Part shown: one piece after another, positions 53,628 to 62,561 of the stretch | Layout of the letters: each line of letters opens with the position of its first letter | Numbering within the stretch: position 1 is the first letter of the stretch | DNA from: Marinobacter psychrophilus | GTDB taxonomy: Bacteria > Pseudomonadota > Gammaproteobacteria > Pseudomonadales > Oleiphilaceae | Reading direction: 5' to 3' | Assembly: GCF_001043175.1 (NCBI RefSeq) | Contig: NZ_CP011494.1 | Span: 3,410,001-3,474,000 of the forward strand | Length of the DNA: 64,000 bases | Notes under the pieces: generated by a model | Database searches by the model: none | The model's input: only the letters and a program-made list of their open reading frames with translations | What the model was told of the DNA's origin: nothing | Translations under genes and position numbers: made by a program

Positions 53628-56078
53628 ATGACAGACGACAACAGCAATGACTCTCTGGAACAGCTCGAAGAAGATATAACCGAGTACATAGGCAAAGACG
53701 AACACAGCAAAGACCTGGCACTGTCTGAACAGACGCTGCCCAAGCGTCTGTACCTGCTGCCGGTGTCTAACCGGCCGTTTTTCCCCGCCCAGGTACAGCC
53801 CGTCGTGGTCAATCAAAACCCCTGGCACGAAACCCTGAAGAAAGTGAGGGAGACCGATCACGGCATGTTGGGCATTTGCTACGTTGACAACGAAGCCAGT
53901 GAAAAGGGCGTGCCTGACAGCAAAGATCTGGCCACCATGGGCTGCGCTGTGCGCGTGCACCACGCCCAGCAAAAAGACGGCAAGGTTCAGTTTATTGCAC
54001 AGGGCTTACAGCGCTTTCGCATTGTGCGATGGCTGCGTCGCCGCCCACCTTACCTGGTGGAAGTGGAATACCCGCAAGAACCTACCGAAGACCTTGATGA
54101 AACCAAGGCCTATACAATGGCCGTTATCAGCGCCATCAAAGAGCTGCTGCGCACCAACCCGCTTTATGGCGAGGAAGTGAAGCAGTACCTGACGCGCTTC
54201 GGCCCAGAGGACAGTTCACCGTTGACCGACTTCGGCGCATCGATGACCAGCGAACCTGGCGCGAAATTGCAGGAAGTACTGGATACCGTTCCGCTGTTGC
54301 AACGCATGGATAAAGTGCTGCTGCTCATGCGTAAAGAGCTGGAAGTGGCCAAGCTGCAGTCTGAAATTAGCGCGGAAGTGAACCAAAAGGTACAAAAGCA
54401 CCAACGCGAGTTCTTTTTGAAAGAACAGCTGAAAGTGATTCAGCGCGAACTGGGCATGTCAAAAGACGACAAAACTGCCGACGCCGAACGCTTCGAAGGG
54501 CGCATGGCGGAACTAGACCCGCCCAAAGCGGTGCGCGAACGTTTTGATGAAGAACTGCAAAAACTGCGAATTCTTGAACAGGGCTCGCCGGAGTATGGTG
54601 TTACCCGCAATTATCTGGACTGGATAACCCAAGTGCCTTGGGGCCAGCACTCACAGGATCATTTCGACCTCGCCGAGGCGCGACACATTCTGGACAAAGA
54701 CCATGATGGCTTGGGCGATGTAAAAGACCGCATTATCGAGTTTCTGGCAGAGGGCAGCTTCAAAAAAGAAGTCAGCGGCACCATCCTGCTGTTGGTGGGC
54801 CCGCCGGGCGTGGGCAAAACCTCCATCGGCCATTCGGTGGCAGACGCGCTGGGGCGCAAGTTCTATCGCTTTAGCGTAGGCGGCATGCGTGACGAAGCCG
54901 AAATTAAAGGCCATCGACGCACCTATATTGGCGCCATGCCCGGCAAATTCGTGCAAGCACTGAAAGACACAAAAGTGGCCAACCCGGTCATTATGCTGGA
55001 TGAAATCGACAAGATTGGGGCGTCTTACCAGGGCGACCCGGCCTCTGCCCTGCTGGAAACTCTCGACCCAGAGCAGAACCGCGAGTTTCTGGACCACTAT
55101 CTGGATGTGCGCATGGATTTGTCAAAAGTGCTGTTCATCTGCACCGCCAACCAACTGGATACCATACCGCGACCGCTGCTCGACCGCATGGACGTGATTC
55201 GCCTGTCTGGCTATATAGCGGAAGAAAAGCTGGCGATCGCCAAGCACCACCTATTACCCAAACTGCTGAAACGCGCTGGACTGCTTAAAAAGCAGATGAA
55301 CATTTCCGACGCCGCCATAAAACAGGTGATTGAAGGCTATGCCCGTGAAGCCGGGGTGCGTGGTCTGGAAAAGATGCTGCACAAAATCATCCGCAAGGGC
55401 ATCGTCAAGTTGCTCGAAAATCCTGACTTACCCATTCGCGTTGGCATTGCCGACGTACAGGAATACCTGGGGCAACCTGTCTTCCGCAAAGAAAAATCCA
55501 TGAAGGGCATCGGCGTCGTCACGGGTTTAGCCTGGACCTCCATGGGCGGCGCTACGCTCAGCATTGAGGCCTCGCGCATTCACAGCAGCCAGCGCGGTTT
55601 CAAACTGACCGGACAGCTGGGGGATGTGATGCGCGAATCCGCCGAGATTGCCTACAGCTTTGTCGCGTCTAATTTGAAACGTTATAAAGGCGACCCGGTG
55701 TTTTTCGACAAATCTCTGGTGCACCTGCACGTGCCGGAAGGCGCCACGCCGAAAGACGGCCCAAGCGCAGGCGTCACTATGGCCACAGCGCTGCTGTCGA
55801 TTGCCCGTCGTGAAGCGCCGCAGCAAAACATCGCCATGACCGGTGAGCTAACACTGACCGGGCAGGTACTGCCAGTAGGGGGAATACGGGAAAAAGTGAT
55901 CGCCGCCCGACGGCAGAAAATCAACCAGTTGATTTTACCAGAAGCCAATCGAGGCGATTACGACGAACTACCAGGATATTTGAAAGAAGGCATTGCGGTC
56001 AGTTTTGCGAAACACTACAGCGATGTGTTCCAGGTTTGCTTTGGCCAACAACCGAAGAAGGGTGCAGTTATGCATTGA
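53628..56078 (+). CDS. lon: Lon family ATP-dependent protease (AsrA-like second Lon)
   Basis: An 816-residue AAA+ serine protease. Lon N-terminal substrate domain (about 40-245), helical linker, Walker A GPPGVGKTS near 391-399, Walker B VIMLDEIDKIG, and the Ser713/Lys756 proteolytic dyad in DGPSAG and REKVIAA. The acidic N-terminal extension (about 35 residues) and variant motifs (NRPFFPAQVQPVVV) point to the AsrA/Lon2 branch of pseudomonads rather than housekeeping Lon, which usually lies next to clpX and hupB. Divergent from cnoX, so both may be part of a stress response. Confidence 0.88.
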   Translation: MTDDNSNDSLEQLEEDITEYIGKDEHSKDLALSEQTLPKRLYLLPVSNRPFFPAQVQPVVVNQNPWHETLKKVRETDHGMLGICYVDNEASEKGVPDSKDLATMGCAVRVHHAQQKDGKVQFIAQGLQRFRIVRWLRRRPPYLVEVEYPQEPTEDLDETKAYTMAVISAIKELLRTNPLYGEEVKQYLTRFGPEDSSPLTDFGASMTSEPGAKLQEVLDTVPLLQRMDKVLLLMRKELEVAKLQSEISAEVNQKVQKHQREFFLKEQLKVIQRELGMSKDDKTADAERFEGRMAELDPPKAVRERFDEELQKLRILEQGSPEYGVTRNYLDWITQVPWGQHSQDHFDLAEARHILDKDHDGLGDVKDRIIEFLAEGSFKKEVSGTILLLVGPPGVGKTSIGHSVADALGRKFYRFSVGGMRDEAEIKGHRRTYIGAMPGKFVQALKDTKVANPVIMLDEIDKIGASYQGDPASALLETLDPEQNREFLDHYLDVRMDLSKVLFICTANQLDTIPRPLLDRMDVIRLSGYIAEEKLAIAKHHLLPKLLKRAGLLKKQMNISDAAIKQVIEGYAREAGVRGLEKMLHKIIRKGIVKLLENPDLPIRVGIADVQEYLGQPVFRKEKSMKGIGVVTGLAWTSMGGATLSIEASRIHSSQRGFKLTGQLGDVMRESAEIAYSFVASNLKRYKGDPVFFDKSLVHLHVPEGATPKDGPSAGVTMATALLSIARREAPQQNIAMTGELTLTGQVLPVGGIREKVIAARRQKINQLILPEANRGDYDELPGYLKEGIAVSFAKHYSDVFQVCFGQQPKKGAVMH

Positions 56079-56083
56079 CGCGC

Positions 56084-56118
56084 CGGCAGGCCACTCTTCG
56101 TCTCGGCCTGCCGCTTTA
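56084..56118. terminator. hairpin between convergent lon and marR
   Basis: CGGCAGGCC (56084-56092) pairs with GGCCTGCCG (56105-56113), followed by CTTTAC. The T-run is short, so strength is uncertain. Confidence 0.6.
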
Positions 56119-56146
56119 CTATGAAGCCTTATTTAGAGGTTTCCTT

Positions 56147-56674
56147 TCAGCCATCTTCGCGCGGCACCGGACCTACATCCGGAACCGGTGATGGGTCTGT
56201 GTGGTCTGCGTCCATCATATTAGCCACTCGCTGCAACGAAGTCAGAATCATGGTTTGCTCCCACTCCGCCAAGGCCTGATATTTTTTAATGAAGTCTTCT
56301 TGCAGCGGGGTGGGCGCACGGGCCAGAATCTCGTCGCCGGCTTCGGTCAAGTGGGCGTGTACTTTGCGCTTGTCCTCAGTGCTGCGAACCCGGTATACCA
56401 AGTTGCGCAATTCCAAGCGATCTAAAATAGTGGTGACTGTGGCTTGGCTAAGGCTGACTGTATTAGCGATGGTGCCAATAGTAACTTGGCCCAAATCCCG
56501 TATGGTCCGCATAATCAGCAACTGAGGCGCGGTCAGCCCGGAACTTTTACTCAACCGTTTCGAGTGCAAATCTGTTGCACGGATTACCCGACGTAATGCT
56601 AATAATATTTCGTCGTAACTGGTCAACGCGCCGCTCCTGCCATGCTGATACCATTCGTACTGAGAATTATTCAT
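56147..56674 (-). CDS. MarR family transcriptional regulator
   Basis: A 175-residue winged-helix repressor type. From ATG 56674 (MNNSQYEWYQH); the frame open to 56782 has no ribosome site. SGLTAPQLLIMRTIRDLG, IANTVSLSQATVTTILDRLELRNLV (recognition helix region) and the wing RVRSTEDKRKVHAHLTEAG are clear. A C-terminal tail with DADHTDPSPVPDVGPVP is Pro/Asp-rich. Divergent from the livK gene across 192 bp, so regulation of the livKHMGF operon or of itself is plausible. Confidence 0.85.
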   Translation of the reverse strand: MNNSQYEWYQHGRSGALTSYDEILLALRRVIRATDLHSKRLSKSSGLTAPQLLIMRTIRDLGQVTIGTIANTVSLSQATVTTILDRLELRNLVYRVRSTEDKRKVHAHLTEAGDEILARAPTPLQEDFIKKYQALAEWEQTMILTSLQRVANMMDADHTDPSPVPDVGPVPREDG

Positions 56675-56791
56675 ATCACGACCTGTTGCAAAACCACCAA
56701 TTGCCAACAATTTTTTAAAGCCCAGACAGCAATCAAATTGAAGACAAGCGGCGATTTGCAGGGCAAGATAACACTCGTGCAAAGCCTCCGC

Positions 56792-56820
56792 TTGACAACA
56801 ACCAAGAGGTGGTGTTTTGT
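56792..56820 (+). promoter_or_regulatory. possible promoter of livK
   Basis: TTGACA (56792-56797) and TTTTGT (56815-56820) with a 17-bp spacer, about 47 bp before the livK ATG. A consensus -35 but a poor -10. Confidence 0.35.
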
Positions 56821-56866
56821 TAATGTCTAGGCACTACAATAAAACCCTGATTACAGGAAACTGATA

Positions 56867-57982
56867 ATGAAAAACAACGTTAAAAAGCTCGTAACAGCCA
56901 TTGCCGCATCCGCGGCTCTTATGGGCGCAGGTGCCACCGTAGCAGACATTAAAATAGGCATTGCCGGCCCCATGACAGGGCCGGTTGCGCAGTACGGCGA
57001 TATGCAGTTTTCTGGCGCACGTATGGCTATCGAGCGCATTAATTCCGTTGGCGGTGTTATGGGTGAAAATCTGGTAGCGGTTGAATACGACGACGTGTGT
57101 GACCCAAAGCAGGCCGTGACCGTTGCCAACGCTTTAGTCAACGACGGCGTGAAATACGTGATAGGTCACCTGTGTTCCAGCTCTACCCAGCCGGCGTCTG
57201 ATATCTACGAAGACGAAGGCATTCTAATGATTACCCCGGCCTCCACCAGCCCAGACATCACCGCTCGCGGTTATGAACTGTTATTCCGCACCATCGGCCT
57301 GGACAGCATGCAGGGTCCTGTTGCCGGGGAGTATTTGGCCAGTCTGAACCCCAAGAAAGTCGCGGTTATCCACGACAAACAGCAATACGGTGAAGGCATT
57401 GCCACCGCCGTGCGCGACACCTTAAAAGACGCTGGCGTCGAAATAGCCATGTTTGAAGGCATTACCGCAGGCGATAAAGACTTTTCATCGCTGGTGACTA
57501 AACTCAAACAGGCTCAGGTTGATTACGTGTACTATGGCGGCTATCACCCCGAATTGGGTCTGATTCTGCGCCAAGCTCGCCAGGCGAACCTGGACGCTGT
57601 ATTTATGGGCCCTGAAGGCGTTGGCAACAAAGACATCAACACCATTGCCGGCGAAGCCGCTGAAGGCCTGCTGGTTACCCTGCCGCCCGCCTTCGACGAA
57701 AAAGACGAGAACAAAGATCTGGTTGCCGCGTTTGCGGATAAAAACGAAGATCCCTCCGGCCCATTTGTACTAACGTCCTACGCAGCGGTTCAGCTGGTAG
57801 CTGAAGGCATCGAAAAAGCAGGTTCCAAAGACCCGTTTGAAGTGGCCGCCGCACTACGCGCCAACAGCTTTGAAACGCCTATCGGCACCGTTCAGTACGA
57901 CGAAGCCGGCGACATGAAGTCGTTCGAATTTGTGGTTTACGAATGGCACTCAGACGGCAGCAAGACTCCGGTCAGTAACTAA
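56867..57982 (+). CDS. livK: branched-chain amino acid binding protein (LivK/BraC)
   Basis: A 371-residue periplasmic Leu/Ile/Val-type receptor. Signal peptide up to about residue 26 (VADIKIGIAGPMTGPVAQYG follows), VEYDDVCDPKQAVTVANALV, and the ligand site GHLCSSSTQPASDIYEDEG with ITPASTSPDIT. The Cys pair at the DVC and HLC segments matches LivJ/LivK disulfide positions. Heads a complete five-gene liv operon. Two hairpins separate it from livH. Confidence 0.9.
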   Translation: MKNNVKKLVTAIAASAALMGAGATVADIKIGIAGPMTGPVAQYGDMQFSGARMAIERINSVGGVMGENLVAVEYDDVCDPKQAVTVANALVNDGVKYVIGHLCSSSTQPASDIYEDEGILMITPASTSPDITARGYELLFRTIGLDSMQGPVAGEYLASLNPKKVAVIHDKQQYGEGIATAVRDTLKDAGVEIAMFEGITAGDKDFSSLVTKLKQAQVDYVYYGGYHPELGLILRQARQANLDAVFMGPEGVGNKDINTIAGEAAEGLLVTLPPAFDEKDENKDLVAAFADKNEDPSGPFVLTSYAAVQLVAEGIEKAGSKDPFEVAAALRANSFETPIGTVQYDEAGDMKSFEFVVYEWHSDGSKTPVSN

Positions 57983-58001
57983 CGCGGGCCCCCAAACCCG
58001 C

Positions 58002-58034
58002 CGCTGCCGCACGGGCGCAAACCCGGCGGCAGCG
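58002..58034 (+). promoter_or_regulatory. first stem-loop between livK and livH
   Basis: CGCTGCCGC (58002-58010) pairs with GCGGCAGCG (58026-58034), continued inward by CGGG/CCCG after a bulge; 6-nt loop. No T-run. Confidence 0.65.
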
Positions 58035-58045
58035 CTGAAAGAGAC

Positions 58046-58080
58046 GACACCCCGTAGCCTGCCGAAGGTTGCGGGGTGTC
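58046..58080 (+). terminator. second stem-loop between livK and livH (partial terminator)
   Basis: GACACCCCG (58046-58054) pairs with CGGGGTGTC (58072-58080). The stem extends to about 15 bp with two G-U pairs around a 5-nt loop, followed by TTTCC. Probably an attenuator that lowers permease expression relative to livK. Confidence 0.6.
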
Positions 58081-58176
58081 TTTCCAAGCTTCTGATCTCA
58101 ACGTTAATTGCGCAGCGCTCTTGCCTGTTGCGCGCTTAGATGGCCGTCAGAAGTCGATTTCCGGAGATGGCACCCC

Positions 58177-59100
58177 ATGCAAGACCTTCTATACTTCTCT
58201 CAGCAGCTTATTAATGGACTGACGATAGGCAGCGCCTACGCCCTGATTGCCATCGGCTACACCATGGTTTACGGCATTATCGGGATGATCAACTTCGCCC
58301 ACGGCGAAATTTATATGATTGGCGCCTACACCGCGCTCATCGCCATCACCGGTTTGACAACCCTGGGCATTGCCTGGTTACCGCTAGTACTGGTTGTGGC
58401 CCTGGTTTGCGCCATCCTTGTATCCAGTTCTATGGGCTGGGCAGTGGAACGAGTGGCCTATCGGCCCGTGCGCGGTCGGCATCGCTTGATCCCGCTGATT
58501 TCCGCGATTGGTATGTCTATTTTTTTGCAAAATTACATGCACCTGGCCCAAGGTTCCCGCAACGTCGGTTTTCCCTTACTGATCGAAGGCGGTTTCAATT
58601 TTGGTTCGGAAGGCGCCTTCCAGATGTCGCTGTCGTACATGCAAATCACCATCTTCGTAACCACCTTGATCTGTATGACCGTGCTATCGACGTTTATCTC
58701 GCGCTCACGCACCGGTCGCGCTTGCCGTGCCGTATCCCAGGATCTGGGCATGGCCAACCTGCTGGGCATAGACACCAACCGCATCATATCCGCCACCTTT
58801 ATTATTGGCGCCGCATTGGCAGCGGTTGCCGGTCTGTTGCTGGGCATGTACTACGGCTCGGTTGATCCGTTGTTTGGGTTTATCGCTGGTTTAAAAGCGT
58901 TTACCGCAGCGGTACTGGGCGGTATTGGCAGCATTCCAGGTGCGATGCTGGGCGGGCTTATTCTAGGCATTGCTGAAAGCATGACGTCAGGCTATTTGAG
59001 TGGTGAATACAAAGACGTCATCTCGTTCAGCTTGCTGATCCTGATTTTGCTGTTCAAACCGACCGGCCTACTGGGCAAGCCAGAGGTTGAAAAAATCTGA
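58177..59100 (+). CDS. livH: branched-chain amino acid ABC permease LivH
   Basis: A 307-residue membrane subunit from ATG 58177 (GGAG upstream); the frame open to 58108 would overlap the hairpin region. [37 protein letters not shown] and [20 protein letters not shown] are typical LivH/BraD segments. TGA/ATG overlap with livM. Confidence 0.92.
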   Translation: MQDLLYFSQQLINGLTIGSAYALIAIGYTMVYGIIGMINFAHGEIYMIGAYTALIAITGLTTLGIAWLPLVLVVALVCAILVSSSMGWAVERVAYRPVRGRHRLIPLISAIGMSIFLQNYMHLAQGSRNVGFPLLIEGGFNFGSEGAFQMSLSYMQITIFVTTLICMTVLSTFISRSRTGRACRAVSQDLGMANLLGIDTNRIISATFIIGAALAAVAGLLLGMYYGSVDPLFGFIAGLKAFTAAVLGGIGSIPGAMLGGLILGIAESMTSGYLSGEYKDVISFSLLILILLFKPTGLLGKPEVEKI

Positions 59101-60371
59101 TGGCGACTTCTAATGTTCGGCACGCACTCTTTTGTGCCATCGTAACCATTGTTATTTCTTACCCCATTTTGGGGCTAAATCTGGAAGCCGAAGGAATCAA
59201 TATTGTCCTGACTGGCACCGACGCCACTACCGTTGTGGCCATTGCGTGTGCGGCCCTGATGGTGTTTTTGTTTCAGCTTTTCCGCGACAGCGTGATGGGC
59301 AAACTGGGCGCCGTGAGTGACCTGAATCCGCTGACCGGCCGCAAGCCCATGGAGCAAAACAAACGGGCAAAGCTTGAAAGCTGGGTACTGACCGGGCTGG
59401 TCGTTGTGGCGCTGTTCTGGCCATTTTTCTCGTCTCGCGGCGCAGTTGACCTGGCCACTCTGGTGCTGATTTACGTGATACTGGCGCTGGGCCTGAACGT
59501 GGTGGTGGGTCTTGCTGGCCTGTTAGATCTGGGCTACGTGGCTTTTTACGCTGTGGGCGCCTACACCTTTGCTTTGCTCTCGCAGTATTACGGCATTTCG
59601 TTCTGGATGGCGCTACCCCTGGGCGCTTTACTGGCAGGGCTATTCGGCCTGCTTCTGGGTTTTCCGGTACTGAGACTAAGGGGTGATTACCTGGCCATTG
59701 TGACCTTGGGATTTGGCGAAATCATCCGCATACTTCTGAACAACTGGACCAACGTGACCGGCGGGCCTAACGGCATTGGCGGCATTCCGGATCCTACTCT
59801 GTTCGGAATGGAATTTGGCCGACGTGTTAAAGAAGAGGGTAATACCTCGTTTCACGAAACCTTCGGCATCGCCTACAGCGGCGAACACAAAGTCATATTC
59901 CTGTACCTGATTGCTCTGGTACTGGCCATTATTACCGCGCTGATTATTCGCCGGTTGATGAAAATGCCAGTCGGCCGCGCTTGGGAAGCCCTACGTGAAG
60001 ATGAAATTGCTGCACGTTCCCTAGGCCTCAGCCGCACCGCGGTAAAGCTGTCGGCGTTTACCATCGGCGCCTTCTTTGCAGGTTTTGCCGGCACCATATT
60101 TGCATCAAAACAGGGCTTTATAAGCCCGGAATCTTTCGTGTTCCTGGAATCAGCCATTATTCTGGCCATTGTGGTGCTGGGCGGCATGGGCTCGCAAATT
60201 GGCGTAATACTCGCGGCCATTGCCGTCACCATACTGCCCGAGCTGGCACGGGAGTTTTCTGAGTACCGCATGTTGATCTTTGGTGCCGCCATGGTGCTGA
60301 TGATGATCTGGCGACCCCAGGGATTGGTGCCCATGCGCCGTCTTCACATCACCCTAAAAACGCAGGAATAA
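59100..60371 (+). CDS. livM: branched-chain amino acid ABC permease LivM
   Basis: A 423-residue permease of the long LivM/BraE type, with an extra N-terminal region (about 1-105, two to three helices) before the conserved core. [24 protein letters not shown] (core about 131-154), [18 protein letters not shown], and the EAA-like [18 protein letters not shown] define it. Distinct in length from the 336-residue LivM at 41 kb. Confidence 0.92.
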   Translation: MATSNVRHALFCAIVTIVISYPILGLNLEAEGINIVLTGTDATTVVAIACAALMVFLFQLFRDSVMGKLGAVSDLNPLTGRKPMEQNKRAKLESWVLTGLVVVALFWPFFSSRGAVDLATLVLIYVILALGLNVVVGLAGLLDLGYVAFYAVGAYTFALLSQYYGISFWMALPLGALLAGLFGLLLGFPVLRLRGDYLAIVTLGFGEIIRILLNNWTNVTGGPNGIGGIPDPTLFGMEFGRRVKEEGNTSFHETFGIAYSGEHKVIFLYLIALVLAIITALIIRRLMKMPVGRAWEALREDEIAARSLGLSRTAVKLSAFTIGAFFAGFAGTIFASKQGFISPESFVFLESAIILAIVVLGGMGSQIGVILAAIAVTILPELAREFSEYRMLIFGAAMVLMMIWRPQGLVPMRRLHITLKTQE

Positions 60372-60377
60372 CAGGCA

Positions 60378-61133
60378 ATGCTTAAAATACAAAACCTGGC
60401 CATGCGTTTTGGCGGTCTACTGGCGGTAGACGGCGTAAGTCTGGATGTCCAGGAACAGGAAATTCACTCTATTATTGGTCCCAACGGCGCCGGTAAAACC
60501 ACCGTCTTTAACTGCATGAGCGGGTTTTACAAACCCAGCGGCGGCAAGATCATTTTTCAAGGCAAGGAAATTCAGGGCAAGCCGGATTACAAAATCTCGC
60601 GCATGGGAATGGTGCGCACGTTTCAACACGTGCGGCTGTTTACTCAAATGTCGGTGGTGGAAAATCTGTTGGTGGCACAGCACCGGCACTTGAACACTAA
60701 CCTGCTGGCCGGTCTGGTAAAAACGCCAGACTATCGTGAACGTGAGCGCAAATCTCTGGATCGCGCCGCCTACTGGCTAGAGCGGATAGGCATGCTAGAC
60801 CAAGCCAACGTCGATGCCGGAAACCTGTCTTATGGCCAGCAGCGGCGCCTGGAAATAGCCCGGTGCATGGTCACCCAACCGCAGCTGTTGATGCTGGACG
60901 AGCCCGCAGCAGGCCTGAACCCGGCGGAGACCCAGGAGCTGAACCAACTGATTGTCAGCTTGAAGGAAGACTACGGCGTGTCGGTTGTGCTGATTGAGCA
61001 CGACATGAACTTGGTAATGGATATTTCCGACCGAATTACGGTCATTAACCAGGGCCGCCCACTTGCCAGCGGAACGCCGCAGGAAGTGCGTGCAAACGAA
61101 GACGTTATCAAAGCCTACCTGGGCGAGGCCTGA
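60378..61133 (+). CDS. livG: branched-chain amino acid ABC ATPase LivG
   Basis: A 251-residue ATPase; Walker A GPNGAGKTT near 37-45, FQHVRLFTQM Q-loop, LSYGQQRRLEIAR signature, Walker B LLMLDEPAAGLN, and HDMNLVMDIS switch. Six bp after livM. Confidence 0.92.
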   Translation: MLKIQNLAMRFGGLLAVDGVSLDVQEQEIHSIIGPNGAGKTTVFNCMSGFYKPSGGKIIFQGKEIQGKPDYKISRMGMVRTFQHVRLFTQMSVVENLLVAQHRHLNTNLLAGLVKTPDYRERERKSLDRAAYWLERIGMLDQANVDAGNLSYGQQRRLEIARCMVTQPQLLMLDEPAAGLNPAETQELNQLIVSLKEDYGVSVVLIEHDMNLVMDISDRITVINQGRPLASGTPQEVRANEDVIKAYLGEA

Positions 61134-61142
61134 GGACCAGCC

Positions 61143-61844
61143 ATGTTAATACTGGAAGATATACACACCCACTATGGCAAAATCGAAGCCCTGCACGGCG
61201 TATCAGTTGAAATAAATGAGGGCGAAATTGTCTCGCTAATCGGCGCTAACGGTGCCGGCAAAACCACACTGTTGATGACTGTATGCGGTGCCCCCCAAGC
61301 CAGTGCTGGTCGGGTTGTGCTCGACGGCCGTGACATCACCAAAGAGCCGACTTCGCAAATTATGCGTTCCGGCATTGCAATAGTGCCCGAAGGCCGACGT
61401 ATTTTTTCCGGGCTGACGGTGAAAGAAAACCTGCACATGGGTGGGTTTTTCAACACCAAGTCAGAAATTCGCAAAAGCCAGGAACATGTTTACGAACTGT
61501 TCCCGCGTCTGAAAGAGCGGGAAAGCCAGCGTGCCGGCACCATGTCTGGCGGCGAGCAGCAAATGCTGGCCATTGGCCGCGCGCTCATGAGCAAACCGCG
61601 ACTGATCATTCTGGACGAGCCGTCCCTGGGCCTGGCACCGCTCATTATCAAACAGATTTTCGAGATTATCGGCAAACTGCGCGATGAAGGCATGACGGTA
61701 TTTCTGGTAGAACAGAATGCTCATCAGGCGCTGAACTTGGCTGACCGGGGTTACGTGCTGGAAACCGGGCGCATTCGCCTGCATGACACAGGCGCAAACC
61801 TGCTGGTGAATCCGCAAGTGCGGGAAGCGTATCTGGGGGGGTGA
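61143..61844 (+). CDS. livF: branched-chain amino acid ABC ATPase LivF
   Basis: A 233-residue ATPase without any N-terminal extension, in contrast to the fused LivF at 39-40 kb. Walker A GANGAGKTT, GIAIVPEGRRIFSGLTVKEN, signature MSGGEQQML, Walker B LIILDEPSLGLAP, C-terminal VREAYLGG. Last gene of the operon; no terminator recognised after it. Confidence 0.92.
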   Translation: MLILEDIHTHYGKIEALHGVSVEINEGEIVSLIGANGAGKTTLLMTVCGAPQASAGRVVLDGRDITKEPTSQIMRSGIAIVPEGRRIFSGLTVKENLHMGGFFNTKSEIRKSQEHVYELFPRLKERESQRAGTMSGGEQQMLAIGRALMSKPRLIILDEPSLGLAPLIIKQIFEIIGKLRDEGMTVFLVEQNAHQALNLADRGYVLETGRIRLHDTGANLLVNPQVREAYLGG

Positions 61845-61900
61845 ATATGGGAACTGTGCGGTAAGTAACCATAAAACAGGACTTTTGTGTGTTATCGCAG

Positions 61901-61928
61901 TTGGTGTGACGAGAAAATTGGCTATACT
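61901..61928 (+). promoter_or_regulatory. promoter of the DUF3015 gene
   Basis: TTGGTG (61901-61906), 16-bp spacer, TATACT (61923-61928). The leader contains an inverted pair GCGATGG (61936-61942) / CCATCGC (61968-61974). Confidence 0.5.
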
Positions 61929-62012
61929 TGGTCGGGCGATGGCGTGCTACGTTCGGTAAAATCAGAACCATCGCTGCGATAACAGCCACATCAAAAAATC
62001 AAGGAATGAATA

Positions 62013-62477
62013 ATGAAAAAACTAATCGCAGGTGCAATTCTTCTAGGGGCTTCTTCTATGGCCTTTGCCCAACCGGGCTGTGGCGTTGGCGCCATGATCT
62101 GGAAAGGCCAGTCTGGTATCGCTCCACACGTACTGGCGGCAACCACCAACGGATCTTTCGGCAACCAAACCTCCGGTATGACTACGGGCACCTTGGGTTG
62201 TTCAACCAATGCGTCTGTTCAATCCATGGCTATGTACATGGACAGCAACATCGACAAAGTGGCCCGTGACATGTCTCGCGGCAACGGCGAAAACCTGGAC
62301 ACTCTTGCCATCCTGCTTGGCGTAGAACAGGCTGACCGTGACAGCTTCCGCAGTGTGCTGCAGGATAACTTCGCCGCTATCTTCCCGAATGCAGACACCA
62401 CCTCTGACCAGGCTATCAGCGCTATTGTTGCCCTGCTGCAGCAAGATGCCGGTCTGAGCAAGTACGTCGCTGCCTGA
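62013..62477 (+). CDS. DUF3015 family secreted protein
   Basis: A 154-residue protein with a signal peptide (MKKLIAGAILLGASSMAFA, cleavage before QPGCG). Mature part shows CGVGAMIWKG, AATTNGSFGNQT and GCSTNASVQ, with two Cys that could bond, then a helical half (AMYMDSNIDKVARDMSRG onward). This is the DUF3015 layout; function unknown, periplasmic or surface-exposed. AAGGA precedes the ATG. Commonly beside a DUF4105 gene, as here. Confidence 0.85.
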   Translation: MKKLIAGAILLGASSMAFAQPGCGVGAMIWKGQSGIAPHVLAATTNGSFGNQTSGMTTGTLGCSTNASVQSMAMYMDSNIDKVARDMSRGNGENLDTLAILLGVEQADRDSFRSVLQDNFAAIFPNADTTSDQAISAIVALLQQDAGLSKYVAA

Positions 62478-62510
62478 TATTTCCGGTTCCTCGGAAATAC
62501 TGTGATATCG

Positions 62511-62537
62511 GTGCGCCAGCGATGGCGCACTTTTTTT
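62511..62537 (+). terminator. terminator after the DUF3015 gene
   Basis: GTGCGCCA (62511-62518), 4-nt loop GCGA, TGGCGCAC (62523-62530), then T7 (62531-62537). A strong rho-independent terminator; the next gene begins 24 bp later and would rely on readthrough or a hidden promoter. Confidence 0.9.
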
Positions 62538-62561
62538 AAACCACGGACTCTGACACCTGCC

